Notes: generated by a model not told the origin, from the sequence alone. Shown: positions 11,150 to 24,660, numbered from the stretch's first letter. The stretch is DNA of 64,000 nucleotides from Bryoerythrophyllum caledonicum (GCA_963971425.1 OZ020516.1:15674593-15738592); one strand, 5' to 3'. Program-made: numbers and translations.

Positions 11150-13539
11150 CTAAAGACCCAAGAGTTCCCTCGGGGGACCCAAGAGTCGACTCTTGAAGGT
11201 TTGGGCAAGTTCCTATGGTGTCAGTCTATGACATTTCTCTTTGAAATTTCTATTGTAAATGAACATTACTAAAAGCTTCGTGCGAGTCCAATTTTTAGGG
11301 TTCTGAATCCGACATTTTATGAAAAAGTTATAGGGTTCTGAATTTCAAATGGGGAGAGCGGCCACTTCCGGCAACTCCAATAACTTTTGCAAGGACACTC
11401 TATTGAATGTGAGATTTTCAGCACCAGCAAGGAATATTGTTTCCTTTCATAATGTCAAAAAAAAATAGCATAATAATCGAAGTCAAACATTTTCATACAT
11501 TGTCACACTTTGTAAGGCAAGGTATCAAAAAATCTTCTCCTTTTCCAAATAAAACTTAGAGACCTTCATATTTCTTACATTTCTTTCTCCTACTACAAGA
11601 TGTGGTCTAAACCTACTAATTTACCATTCGGATTATCATTCTAAAACATATTTAGTTCACAAAAAAATAAAATGTGAATTGGCAATTTTTGAACCTCTAC
11701 AATTGACGCAATACAACTGCCATGGATTGCTCAAGCAAGTGAGTGAAGCCCACTTGAGAGTGAAATGGACCTAGATTACTATGAAATTGATTTCTATTGT
11801 GGCAATATTGCAAAATTGCGATGTAATATTTTCCAGAAGCTCGTTTATGGTGTGAGAGGAAAGGTGCATGCAAGCGGCCCACTAAGGGAATTTGGAAATG
11901 TGAGTGGTGCAAGACATTAGTATGGACAAACATCAAGGCGATAGTCTAGACAAACACCACGGAAATAATCTAGACAACCACCAAGGCAAATGGCCTCATG
12001 CAATATCGAAGCCTTATTTGTTCCTCGATGACCACAGCCCTAAACATTCCAACAAATCTGAACACATCCCACCTAGCAATCAACTCCAATCACAATTGAG
12101 AAAACAAACCATCAAATACCATTTGTCAACTATATTTTTTATGTCCAATATGTTCTACCCTTTCAATTGGCCACTATTACTTCTATAAGTTTTTCTTGTA
12201 GGGCGGTAAGAAAATAATCCTTGGATGCACTGTATGCACAAATTGTATAGAGCATGTATCTCTTGTCCATTATACATCAAAGAGTTCATTATTACAACAA
12301 ATCACAAGTTGAGGTACAAGAATTGTGTGCTTATAGTGGAATTCAATTACAGTGGTAGGAGTCTAGACTCTTGGGTAAGACAAGATAGTTGACCAATTCA
12401 GCAAACAGACGCAACTCCAAACTTGAGAGTTGGATTTAGGTTTGAGACTAGGTCAACTAAAAAAAAACTAGGTCTGGTATTTTTTTTGAAGTTGGGCACC
12501 TCATATAGTCTTGGCTAAAGTCGTTGTGCCATGGATTTTTACGCCAAGGATTGATTTTTGTTGCTATGATGACTCATTTTTACAGCATGTAAAAGCAATT
12601 TCAGATCCAATAGTTTTGTTCCTTTGGTCAATTCTTTCTCTACTCGTGGTTGACGGTCTCCACCTACCTATGTCTATGCCTACCAACCCATTTCCGCGTC
12701 CGCTTGGCTGTGTCCATATCCGCCTAGACAGTTCCCCATTTGCGCCTAGACATTTTCCCATTTGCCCTAAATTTGGCCCCATCGCCGATTGCACCGTCAA
12801 AATTCTATTCCATACTCCACTACATAAATTACATCTGACCGTAACCCTTGCACTAGAATCCATTAGCAAGTACAAACATCAAGATAAAACATATATTGAA
12901 ACTCCTTTAGTATCACTAAAATCAAGATCCAAGGACTCCAATATCGCATGTCCTATACATAAGACATTACAGTTGAAGATCCCATTTTGACCTAAATTGG
13001 AACATTTTGTGACCCACCTTAACCCTTGAAGGACAAGCGGTCCATAGGTAGTAACTTTTGAAGTAATTTGCAAATTTGGTGGACCGATACTTCATCTTTC
13101 TTTGATCTACAACCTAAGTTAAGTTCCAAGGATCCATGGGTTTCCAACAAATGATGTGAGAATGTGCGCCGGGGTCCGACCGCAGAACTAAACTGATTTC
13201 CATGACGACTATTCCCACAATAAAATGTACCCACAATGTAGATGATGTTCTAAATGATCTATTATACTTGTAGATTCTCCCATGCATGGTCACCCTTGTA
13301 GGCCCTAAAGGGTCAAGCATCATGAGAATATTACTTAGTCCTTAGGGCTTTTTAATATTGTAGAAGGTGACATAAATGAGGTAAGAGTGCACCTTTTATC
13401 ACAAGTTCTGAAAGTTGTTGATTAAGTTGCACTAAGTATATGGCCAGCATCATTCTCACACTTGAGCTTCAGCAAACTATAGCCAGTCTACAGCAAGGAA
13501 TTATCTTGACCTGAACACTAGTTTCAGACAAAACATTAA
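11150..13539. other. Intergenic, no gene; second copy of a duplicated segment
   Basis: About 11150-11700 resembles about 6985-7530 (shared CTACTACAAGATGTG and AATGTGAATTGGC words). The remainder is AT-rich with short open frames of up to 159 codons that show no recognisable domain, and opposite-strand frames of similar length overlap them. I do not support a gene here. Confidence 0.45.
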
Positions 13540-13890
13540 GGTAAGCCCCCCTAAAACCAACAAGTTAAGGAATGTGCATATATGGTGAGAGGAGATAATT
13601 ATACTATAATTTTTCAGTGATGGCCAATAGAATTGCAATTCCAATCCAAGTGATTTCATATTTTTTCAATGAAAACTAAATTAGTTATGAATTTTCAAAG
13701 TGTGCAACCATGTTTAGTGGGTGGCCAACAGTAGGTACCCCCATAACCAACGACCAACAGTAAGGGTCTAGACTAGTAGCAAACCTCCATTTGGAGCTGA
13801 GGTGGTAGTAATGGGATGAAAGAAGGTTGGATATACCCCAATTTTATAGGCCTTGGCTATGGGTTTTTGTTGGTTATGGGGAGGCTTACC
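13540..13890. mobile_element. Candidate MITE, about 351 bp
   Basis: The left end GGTAAGCCCCCCTAAAACC is mirrored by the complement of the right end, where the two arms share GGTAAGCC and AACCAACAA with a few mismatches. There is no coding content. The flanks are TTAA on the left and TTAC on the right, so a target duplication is not clear. An alternative is a simple inverted duplication. Confidence 0.5.
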
Positions 13891-14560
13891 TTACCATAAG
13901 TTGAATGATGATCATCATAAACATGCTAGAAAAGTTTACCTGTCATTTCCACAATAACGGTGCAGGACCAACAATATTAAGTTCCCACCTCTGGACGTCA
14001 ATTTCCGAATGATTATCATTGGACCCAGATGAGTTATGAATCCAATGAAAATCTTATCATCACATTAAAACAGTCTGAATCTGTACAACTACACCAAAGA
14101 GTTTGTTCTAGTTAAGATTCCCATTGTTAGAAGCGGTAACGAAGCCCTTCATTTTCTCTCTTATAAAGTAAAAAGAATTTAAAAAAGCTTTGGAAATTAG
14201 GACGTACTTAATTACAATGTCTCTTCTTCGATGATTACAATCCCATAATCTGCTCCCTTGGCTCTGGGGGCTCCTCAATGATGTTCCGCCATTAAATGTG
14301 CGAAGCAGCAACACCTCTGCTTCAACTGCTGATCACTTCGAAGCTTTTAAGGTGAAGAAGCTCTAATCTCTCAGAACGTGAGCCTCACACTTTGCTCATC
14401 GCTGTGCTTTACCACGCTTTGTGTTGAATCTGAGACCAACGCCTCTGCTTCAATTGCTGGCCTGAAGAAGCTCAAGTTGCAATCTGAACCTCGCACTTTG
14501 CTCCTTCATATCAAACTCCAGTTTACCAGAACTCACTCACCTGCAACGCACAGAAGACTC
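13891..14560. other. Leader/promoter region of the ADD gene with a local duplication
   Basis: No gene is seen on its own. About 14310-14400 and 14430-14505 are imperfect direct repeats sharing CCTCTGCTTCAA, GAAGAAGCTC and CGCACTTTGCTC-like words. They lie just upstream of the proposed start codon and may be transcribed as 5' UTR. Confidence 0.4.
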
Positions 14561-17422
14561 ATGGCTGTAAGTTTCGTGATGCATGTGGTCAGTGTCCAGC
14601 TTGAGACCTGTCTATCCATGACATGTGTAATTCGCTATCCATAATATGCGTCACTACTCCGCGTTTGGTTCCAAAAGTGTCGCGCTTCACTCACTGAAAA
14701 TGTGGAAAAGGTCATCTTTTTGTGTCTCTTGAGACGAACTTCACTCGCTCTCTTAAGTTCACTACTAGTGCGTCATGGTATATCTAAAACGTATGTGATT
14801 TTCTATCTGTCACCTGATTTTGCACAGAGACCCAAGCAGAGGATAGGGATTGACAGAGAATCAAGGTCGCTCAAGAGAGCGAAGAGGAGTGAGCCGGGTC
14901 ACAGCACCGGCGGCACAAGCAGCAGCAGCAGCAGCCAGGAGATAGCGCTCGGAGACGAACCTTCCGTTGACACCTCTGAATCTGAAGGACTCGCGCTTCC
15001 GGAGACGTGGCTGGAGGACGCAATGCAGCAACATCAAGAGGCGGAGAACACCGTTCCACCAACTCCTCCAGAAGAGCAGCCTCAAAACTGCACAGTGGTA
15101 AGCAAATCATCACACACCCACATCCGGTGTTAGGTGTTCTGCGTCCACAACATAGCGTACACTGCTTGCAACCTTTCAGAATTGTTTTTAGATCTTCATA
15201 ATCATGCACTCCTTGGAACTTTGTTTCTGAAATGACTGAAGGTGTTCTACATCCACAACATGACATCCTCTCCTTGCAACCTTGTTTGTAGATGAAGGTC
15301 TGATAAGGTGTTACCTTTTCAGAACTCGTGTCTTAGATTTGGTCTTTGGAATCACGGACCATACTGGCTTATTTTTTCGAGTTTTGCAGGCTGGTGAGCA
15401 TGTGACCAGCGCGCATGTTGACGATGCTCCGGCTGCCAGGAACTGTGAGAATTCAGCTGCTGCACAGGAAAAGGGCTTTGACTGCACCACCTGTGGAAAG
15501 GAGAAGTGGGATATCATGGAGCACCCGCAGCTTGGAGTGGGCATCTGCCGAGACTGCAGGGACTTCCTCTTCAGCAGCCCTTACACCAAGGTATGGTAAC
15601 TCAGGTTGAGGTTACGTTCCTTCCGTCACCGAAAAACCATCACAAATGTGTAAGTTGTAATCAGCACCTCCGAAATCGCCTTAAACCCTGAACCCTACTG
15701 ATTTGATGAGTCTTGCATGGCTTGTCCAGAGTGAGGTGGATGGGTCCGAGGAGCAGTGCCGCTGGTGCGGCGAGGGCGGCGAGATCGTCATGTGCGACGA
15801 CTGCGACCGGGCCTTCTGCCAGGGCTGCATCGTGCGCAACTTCAGCCCCCACGACCTGCACGCGATCGTCAGCAGCGTGCACTGGAGCTGCTACAGCTGC
15901 AAGCCCGAGGCGCTCCGCGACCACGTCGAGGGTTTCAAGCGCTTCAAAGCGTCCGTGAGGGAGGCGGACTTCTTCCCTGAGAGGCGACGGCGAGGGGGAT
16001 TGAGTGCGCGGACTGGAAGGTGGGAGGGATGAACCTCAAACCCTAAACCCTCGACAGAAATGAAGTTTCAAAAAGAGTGCGTACCGCAAACCATAGGATT
16101 ATACCTGAAGGACAGGAGTGGTATCGTGGACCTAATCCTGGAACACAAATCTCTACCTCCAATGGTTTGCGGTACGCTGTAGTAAATACACACTCCAAAC
16201 TTCAAGGAAACGCAATTTCAAGAATGCATCCCCTACCATTGAATTGTGCCAGACAGGAAGACTATTGAATCCTGTGACATGAATGTGACCAGTACCTCGA
16301 TAAGTTCGAAACAGAAGTTTGAAGCAAGATGCATGCCCTAAAGTAAAACCAAAACGTACCTGTGCAGGAATGCAACCAGTTTCCCTCGGATTAGCGACGG
16401 TGAAGGCCCCACAGTAACCGAGATGTTGGCTCAACTAGAGGTCAGTACTCTCGTTCTTACAAAAAACCCTAAATTTTCACACAAAACTTTCAAACTTCAG
16501 AAAGTCTTGAATGCAACTGTTTGTTTCATGTGTTTTTAGGAGCGGAGGAGACAAATCCCAGGCCAGTGGACAAAACCGAGAGGAAAACCTGGTCGGAAGA
16601 CTGCAGCCTCGGGCAGCAACAAAAGGACCTCATCCTCCCACCAAACTGGAATGAACAAGCGCCAATTCGCAACGAAATCCGATTCAACCATTGAGGAAAT
16701 TATCAAAAACGGCGCTCTTCCTCCCCAACCCCCGGTGGCAACGTACATCCGACCTCACCAGGTAGTACGCCCTGAACCCTGAACCCTAAAACCCTAAATC
16801 CATGCCACAATTGCAATGCGACGTGTTTCATTGGATTAGGGCTCCATCTTTTGCATTCAACTTCCTGATTGTTTTGTCCAGATTGTGTATCAGCATGTGT
16901 ACACATCTACAGTGCTCAAAGATCCCATCGAAACAGAAACCCTAGTCAAATGGAACGCGTTTCATTGCAACTATGTTGTGTGCATTCTCCTCTTGAATAC
17001 TGATCCTAAACCCTAAACCCTGATTCATTGCACCTACGTTGTCGTTGCAGTGGGTCGGGAAGCGTCAAGAGGCAGCTGAGAGACGCAGACGCGCCGAGCA
17101 GGCAGAGCGCTTGAAGAACATCACCAACAACGACAAGAACGAGAAGAACATCGTCACCGATCGCAACGAGAACACCATCATCATCAATGACAACGACGAG
17201 AAGAACAACGTCACCAATCACGATGAGAAGAAGGTCGCGAGAGCGGAGATGGTGGCCCAGGTGAAGTCGGAATATGGTGATGATGGTGAGAAGCAGAACG
17301 TGGAGAAGATGGTGTTTTTCTCGGAGGTGAGCGGCGGGGATTTGATGCAGACCACGGAGGATGCGTTCGGGGCCGCGGCCAAGAACCTCTTCGCCAATTT
17401 CACGGGCGTGTCCAGGGTTTAG
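14561..17422 (+). CDS. ADD-domain zinc-finger protein, about 477 aa (spliced)
   Basis: The proposed exons are 14561-14566, 14828-15097, 15390-15590, 15730-16019, 16368-16440, 16540-16761 and 17051-17422. All junctions are GT-AG, the phases agree and the sum is divisible by three. Exons 3-4 form an ADD domain like that of ATRX/DNMT3. A GATA-like finger (C124-x2-C127, C145-x2-C148) is followed by a PHD-like finger starting EEQCRWCGEGGEIV (C169, C172, C181, C184, C189, C192, C213, C216). ADD domains read the histone H3 tail. Before it lies a Ser-rich acidic linker; after it comes an AT-hook-like KPRGKPGRK (about 292-300), then a basic coiled stretch (WVGKRQEAAERRRRAEQAE) and an Asn/Asp-rich tail. 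No SNF2 helicase or methyltransferase domain is present. The stop codon lies in a TTTAGGG telomere-type repeat. The two-codon first exon (Met-Ala) is the least certain part. Confidence 0.7.
16079..16177. repeat. Intronic inverted repeat, 16-bp perfect arms
   Basis: GCGTACCGCAAACCAT at 16079-16094 is matched by its exact complement at 16162-16177. It lies in the intron between the PHD-finger exon and the 73-bp exon of the ADD gene. The loop has weaker inner complementarity (GGATTA / TAATCC). It is probably a small MITE or a stable intronic hairpin. Confidence 0.65.
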
Positions 17423-18090
17423 GGTTTAGGGTTCAGGGTTTAGACCATGCTGCAGGTCAGTTTCTGATTACTGGAGTGGCTCATCGGATGTTAAACCCTG
17501 AACCTGGCTGCAGGTTATCTTTGAACTACCCTAGTAGCTCGACAGAAACCCGAAACCCTAGACCTTGCTGCAGGTTATTTTCGAACAACCCTAGTGGGTC
17601 AACAGAAACCCGAAACCCTAGACCTTGCTGCAGGTTATTTTCGAATGAGCTCATCATAACCTGAACCATGTGCTGCAGGGTTGTAAGACATTTGAAACAT
17701 TGTTACAGGGTTATTTATCTTCATGGGTGCTCATCAGGCGTAAACCCTAAACCTTGAACCATAAGCAGGTCATTTTCCAATTTTCATGGTAGCACATCAG
17801 GCACCCAAAACCCTGTAGGTTGGGTCATGCTGCACGATAGTTTCTGTAGTAGCTCGTCAGACCCTAAACCCTAAACCCTGGGAGCACATCACGCGCCCAA
17901 AACCCTGAATCCTAAACCATCCTGTAGGTTATCTGTAGTGGATCATCAGACGACCTAAACCCTGAACCGTGCAACAGGTTATTCTCCAATCTCTATTGTA
18001 GCAAACTCAGATCTTAAACCCTGAACCCCAAACCCTGAACTTAAGCTATGCTGCAGGTCATTTTATTTTCCAATTCCTCTGGTAGCTCAT
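17423..18090. repeat. Degenerate ~60-bp minisatellite carrying telomere-like CCCTAAA words
   Basis: Units contain TGCTGCAGGTTATTTTC, CTAGTAGCTCATCAG-like words and (A)AACCCTRAACC. Two adjacent units at about 17501-17640 are almost identical with a period of exactly 60 bp, and later units are more diverged. Telomere-type repeats also sprinkle the introns of the upstream gene (near 15690, 16050, 16780 and 17010). No coding content is seen. Confidence 0.75.
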
Positions 18091-21000
18091 CTGATGTTTT
18101 ATTCTGTAGCCTTTTTCCTTCTTTTTTTTCCTATGGATTTTCAGATCCAAGTTGTACAGTCCACTTGTTTGCAATGTTTGGGACCAGCCCTTTCCTTCTT
18201 CTTTTTTTAAATTTTTAAATTTTTTAATCTATGTTTATGGAGATTTTAGAGTTAACCCTTTACCACCCAGGTCATGTTTCTCCAAAACCAAGAAATGTGC
18301 TGATTTTTTTCTTTCAACTAACTTTTATGGAAATATAACGCCTAGTTTTAGTATCCAACCTTACAAAAATGAACTCAAACCATGACTTAAACTTTGGGGA
18401 GAATTTACACAACGTCCAACAATTGATGGAATAGATTACAGTGTTTAAAGTTGCCATATATTGGTGATGAAAATTGTGGACTTTGGAGGGTATACTACTT
18501 TATCCACCAATAGATTCTTGCAAGAATTTTTTTACTTTGAATAAAAAGAGGTTCACATGTGTGCTAGGACAATAGCTTGGCATTGACATACCATATGTGA
18601 AGGAAACATTTAAACATGATTATTGATGAATTTTTTACTGTTGTCTACTACATTGTATACAGCAATGTTCCAAACTTATACAAATGAAAATGGAAGTTTT
18701 GTATGCGATGAGAGAGACCAACAATCACAAGAAAATGAAGAAACTCTCAAATACAAATTTCAATCAAAATTTATGACCAAAATCATTTTGCATGTGTACA
18801 AAATACAACATAGTATGCGGCATGGTATTCATTGTATTCTAATGTATTTGATGTATTTTGTGTTGTATTCCTGGCTTTTCCATGAGTTCTTTAACTCCAA
18901 ATCATGATCTGATTTTTGTAGAGTGTTCATGTAATGTGTGCAAAATCTAAACTCTACATTTCACAACCTAATTCCTCACGGATTTCATGCAAATTGAGTT
19001 TTAACACCTCCAGAGTCCCATTTTGGATCTTGTGGGCACTAAAGGGTCAAACCTTCAAAGCTTTGAAGCACCATGCTTCAACTTCAATCAATACCAAAAA
19101 AATTGTAATTATTTTTTAACTTTAAAAGAAATCATATGTATAGAAAAGTGTTTATTTTTTAAAGGATATATGAATTTTTATTACACTAACCTATGTCATA
19201 TGGCCATAGGCTTAGTGAAGAGAATGAACAAACACTATATTCTTGCTAATCCCCTCTAAAGACTAGAGTTTTTTCTTCTTATGTCCAATCCTCTTTGTTC
19301 ATTTTATGAACTATTCATCTTACAAAAGGAATTATTCTATTCAATGAAGTCTTCGTCTTTTCATCACCCAAGAGTGCTCTTGAAGAAATTTACAGCCATA
19401 TCATACCTTGTTTCTTTGCACCTATGCTTTGAGTTTGAGGCCCTCCTGAGTCAAGCCTAGGCTAAAGCATCAAGATAGACGACTACCTTCGAGGGCGTGA
19501 AATGCACATCATCCAAGATCAAAGCTTCTTCAAGTTTCAGAACAATTTGTAAAGAGGTTGCCCTACACTATCACTTGCGAGGAGTTCCAATGCAACATAG
19601 TACCAATGGATACTTAAAATATAGGTGATGCATCAAAACAAAGATCTTTGAAAAGTTTCACAAAAGCAGCGTTCTATATCTTTTAAGCAACCATGATTAT
19701 TGAACACAACTATGCCGTTCATATTGTACTTTGCAGTCATTAGGCGTTACAAAATCTTTGGTTTTGATGGTTTCTTACAATACTTAGCACCATTGTGAAA
19801 CAAAATGGTCAAAGGCCTTATCTTGGTCCACAATGACAAAGTTTGCGCCCAAAAGCACATGTGTCTAAAGCCGCATGCACTCTTGGAGGAGCAAGTTATG
19901 CGTCTCAGACTTGTATAGCAACGTGTTGTTGTTGCAATGGGAGGTAAAGTTCCACGCCTTTGTGATGTATGGACAACACACTGGGTTGGCTAGGTTCGCC
20001 ACCACAACATTTTGGAGCCCAAAGATGTGGAGGAGGAGAAGCACAAGCTAAACTTTGTTCACAGTTGTAGTCACCGTTGTCTTCACCTCAAATGCATATA
20101 ATGGTGTTTGAGAAAATCAACAAATAAAAACTTGGCCTTTTGTAAAAAATTATACAAAACCCAAGCTGGAGGTATATGTGTTGTATATAATATAATGTTC
20201 TATATATATTGGGCATTAGTATATGCACGGCAAATTGGGCAAATTAGTAGTATGTCTAGTATATCTTTTTAACAACCCTTTATAAAATCTTTGATGAACC
20301 GCAACCATCCATTGAGAAAATGTGAAAAATTCATGGTCATACAAATGTTAGGTAAACCCAAAATATCTTAGATTTGGTGTTGATCTCTTGGATTTTGTGC
20401 TTGTAGGACATGTAGAAACTTTTCATTAGCCATTCACATTTTTGTTAGGTATATCTACATACTACATACGATACATATTATACCACTCAGTATCTGTAGT
20501 GTATACAATGCATAAGAGATCTCTTGGTATACGTTGGTACTATGTGCGCCGCTATTGTCAACAATAGTATCGTTGGGTGATAGTACGCTAATACTGTGTA
20601 CGTCAAATTCCATAAGTGTACGTTGAAAATACTACCTATGTGCAGTTGAGGCGATACCCTCGGGCTTGGTTCAAATAATGCGTCTACAGCCTCGCTATAC
20701 CCTACAATACCCTTTTGAGAACCTCGCAAGCCAAACGCTCAAAGACAACTAGGACAACGGAAGCTTGGTCAAAGACTCGGAAGATCCGGAGATATCCTCA
20801 AGGAAGCCCAAAGAGGCGCTCAACTCCTGCCTATATGCCATTACATCGTGGGCTCCACCTCCCCCAAAATTTATTTATTAATCCCATCCCTCCACGTGGC
20901 TATATACGAGAGGTCTCATCCAAATTTCTTATCATTTTTTATTATAGTAGTAGATATTATAGATATATATAATTGATAAGTGAAATCTCTATTGTTTCCA

Positions 21001-23127
21001 ACAAAGCAAGGCTAGTCTCCAATGAAGTAAACCTATGCAAATGCAAAGTTCAAATGTATGTGTTATATACTTGTTGCATCCAAATCTATCCCTTTTCTGT
21101 GATACCTTGACCTACAATACCCGTCGAGTGCAAATCCCTGTGACTTAATACCCAAGTCCCTATGTATGATATCCCCTTTGGATATTCATAATGTGATCCC
21201 TGCTAGATAAATCTATAACTTATCATTTACTTTAGATATCCGCATTTGTGTACTCCATAGTTTCATCCAAATAATTTTGTCCTACGGATTCCAATGCATA
21301 AATGTCAAGGATTGTTGGGCAATACTTTTCATAACAAGAGAAGATAGCTGACTAAATGCTTTTATATTATAAATTACTAAAGAACTCATACAAATTGCTT
21401 TTACACTACTTATGGTGTGATTTTGGACTTAAAAGCCATTTGTTGTGTAAATGAGTATGGTTACTCTAGATTTGTTGAAGATGTAATAAGGAAAAATATG
21501 TATGGACTCTTCTTGTCCCAGAAGATGGAAAAGGTGGTTGTTTACAAGATCGTGTGATTTCTACACCACATAGAAGATAAAATTAGCAAAATTGTTTCAT
21601 GCATAAGCAATCAAACATTGACCTCCAATAGGTTGCAATTTGTTTCTAAAAATAAATAGAGGTATCTAAGATTTATAAGGAAAATGGGTCTTAAGACCAT
21701 CATACCGGTATGGTATATTAAAAAAGCTTAGAATTTAAAGAGAAAAAATGACACTCGTCATGCATTCTATGAAGTAGAAAAAATAACTCGAGAGAAATTG
21801 TACTCGAGATAGTGTGAAATTGAATACAAATGAGATATATTGTAACATGGCATCCAAATTAACCGCTAGAGGACCAAGGCATATTAGAAGAATCTTAACT
21901 CCATGGATAAAAAATTGTCAAGATGAACTTTGTGAGAATGTTATCATAGGATCTTCTTCTAAATTTATATGAGATAATGTGGTGAATTTTGACGGTACGA
22001 ATTGAAAGATTATTGTAGTCAAAGTGGATAATCTTGTTCCCCAAGGGGACCTTTGGTACCGTAGGAGTTAAAAAAAACATCCCAAACTTGCATCAAAGAG
22101 TCGCGTTATATACTGGTAAAAGAGACCAAAATTTAAGACCTAGACATATGTAAATATGAAAAAATTAAATTCACCTATATATGATAGAAGGTTCCAAAAT
22201 CCAAAATAAAAATCCTTATAATATTCCACTTAAAGGAACCAGAATAAAAAAATTAATACCCAAGCATATGCAATATTCTTGTGAAACCTTCATAATCTTT
22301 AGATAAGGTCCTTCTACTACACCAAACACTGAATAGAATGTGGACTAGAGTAGTTCAAGTTTTACACTAATAGGAGATTTACATCCAATTGACGACTGAC
22401 ACACACTTGCTTGAAAACACATAGCCAATCAAATTTTGACATGCATGTGCTTGATGAAAATTAGTGTGGGTGATCCACTTCAATTATGAATCCACACTGT
22501 ATTCAGTCTTTAGTGTACTCTGATACCTGTTTTTTATGCACCTAGGCAATTTTTGGATAGAAAGTAATCTCAAGTTTACCGTCCACGGCAAAAAGGTCAC
22601 AAGCGCACGGTAAGAGGATCCCAAACCCCACGGTAAAAAATCTTGTGAACGGAAGCGAGGGGACGGAAGCAGCGGAATTCGTCCAATTCTCATCCGGATC
22701 CGACGAAACGAGAAATTGTCTCCGTCGCCCACCTCACGACCTCCCATTTCCTCTCCTTATCCCACCCGTCCACGCACCGAAATCCCGCACCCCACCCCAA
22801 AAGCCGACATTAGTAGATTATGGAACCTGAAATATACCCATCCGGTACAGGATAACTTATTTGCACCCCCATAACGGTTCCACCCTCCAGTCTTCCTTAT
22901 CTCATCCTGCGAGCTTTCCTCTCTTTTGACAACAGCGAGCTGCCCTTGTCAATCTGCAGCGCCTCGCTTGCGTCGGAGAGAGCCTCACGTCAGCGAAGGA
23001 GCAGCGCGCCTTGCGATTTGGTTCCCCGCCGGCGCATTCGCATTCTCAGGAGCTTTACGGCGTGGAATTTGGTGCAGGGAGGCGGAATCCGTCGCGGTCT
23101 GGGGTTTGGTGAATCTGCGCGAGAGAG
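18091..23127. other. Long AT-rich intergenic region, no gene seen
   Basis: Short open frames are present but none shows a domain or spliced structure. About 18430-18910 is a diverged copy of about 52130-52565 (shared GTGTTTRAAGTTGC, TATACTAC, CCATGTGTA and GAGTTCTTTA words), so it is a dispersed repeat of unknown class. From about 22620 base composition rises toward the bS6c promoter and leader. Confidence 0.5.
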
Positions 23128-24660
23128 ATGGCGCTCGCGGTGGCTGGTTCCGTGGCGGTGGCCGGACTGAGTGTGGCGAGCAGCGGGAATGCGGCAGCGT
23201 CGTCGGCGTCGGCCGTGTTCGGGAGCATTCCGGCTTTGAAGGCCAAGTCGTCCGGCAGCTCGTGCAGGAGCTGTTTCCGGAGAGTTGTGGCGGTGTCTGT
23301 GAAGGCCGTCGCCATGCAGGACTCGTTGACAGGGATGGGAGAGGAGAACGACGGGTTCGGCGATTTAGGGATGGAGCTAGGGCAGAGGGAAATTAGGCAG
23401 TATCCGCCCGGCTTGCAGCGCTACGAGACCATGACTGTGCTGCGCCCGGACATCACTGAAGACCAGCGCCTCGCTCTCACGCAGCGATATGAGGAGGTAT
23501 GAATTCGTTGCCTAGTGCAATTCAGACTCGTAATTCTGCGTCTGCAGGTCAATCATGGATTGCTAGCTCGCTGCGTCTAAACCTAAAGGAATCACGCGCT
23601 GTTAAATCCACCTCACTTTAACTAGAATAATTGAATGCATGTGTTTTGATTTCGAGTTCCAGCATCAATGATAGAAATACCGGTTTGATTGAAATGTTAC
23701 ATCAAATCAAATTTGAGCGCATTGTCCGAGTTTGATCCATGTATACCGTAGTGCATTGCTGATTTACATTAATAGACGCTCTGAGGTTTGTGAGGGCATT
23801 GTATAATGCTGTTTAAAATCCATAGCAACCTACGCTGCAGCTATCTTAACTTTTTTCTTACTGTAGTCTCTAGTTGCCGTTCAAGCTCGGGACTATGCGG
23901 TCTCACCAGTTACCATCAGAGGATACTAGGGTGATCACTTTCACGTTTAACAGTTTCTATCTTATTTTGAATCTTTAAAAGTGTCTCGTTAGTTGTGCTA
24001 CGATGCGTCAGGATGGTTAGTCATGGCGTAATTTTTGTGCCGTCTGAATTATCATTATTGTGTACAGATATGTGATCAACTCATATGTTTATATCTTTCG
24101 TTCAAGCATGCTAGGGGTACCTGAATTCCTTCATCATCACATTGCGCATTGTAAACACTTTCTTTAATCCCTTCGATCAGTACAAATCCAGACATATTAA
24201 AGGCATTTTTTCACGATGCCATGTGGTTCTGGTGCATCAAATGATGCGAGACGGTTCACCCAGTGAAGCATTGTTACTTATGATGCGAAGAGTACGAAAT
24301 GAGTTGCTGAGCGTGTTTTTTGTTTTTAATGATTTGTCCTCTTCGGCGTTGATTTACCTTCGTCTCTGTTGTGCTATGTCTCCTCCACTCAACGCTCTGT
24401 TTGTTAAATACGTACTCATGTTTTTGCAGGCTATCATCGCCGGAGGAGGGCTCGACGTGGAGATGTTCAACAGGGGAATGCAGCCCTTGGCATACAACAT
24501 CAAGACGAAGAACATGGCAGGTTTCGCCAACAGATACTTGGACGGGATCTATCTGTTGTTTACATACGTGACGAAGCCCGAGAGCCAAACGGCTCTGCAA
24601 AAGAGATTGAATTCGGACGACGACATCATCCGCTCCACGACCTTCAGACTCAAGGCCTAG
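23128..24660 (+). CDS. Plastid small-subunit ribosomal protein bS6c, 199 aa (2 exons)
   Basis: Exons 23128-23496 and 24430-24660 are joined by a 933-base GT-AG intron in phase 0. Residues 1-60 are rich in Ala, Ser, Val and Arg with few acids, typical of a chloroplast transit peptide. The mature part has the bS6 pattern: YETMTVLRPDITEDQRLAL in exon 1, then GGGLDVEMFNRGMQPLAY, the NRYLDGIYLLFTYV strand and a QKRLNSDDDIIRSTTFRL end in exon 2. bS6 binds 16S rRNA with bS18 in the platform of the 30S subunit, so the product acts in plastid translation. The first ATG of the frame fits the transit peptide start. The gene ends with TAG, showing that UAG is a normal stop here. Confidence 0.9.

Noticed and set aside
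12511-13323. Overlapping frames of up to 159 codons on both strands
   Set aside because: No motif, no splice structure and similar lengths on both strands.
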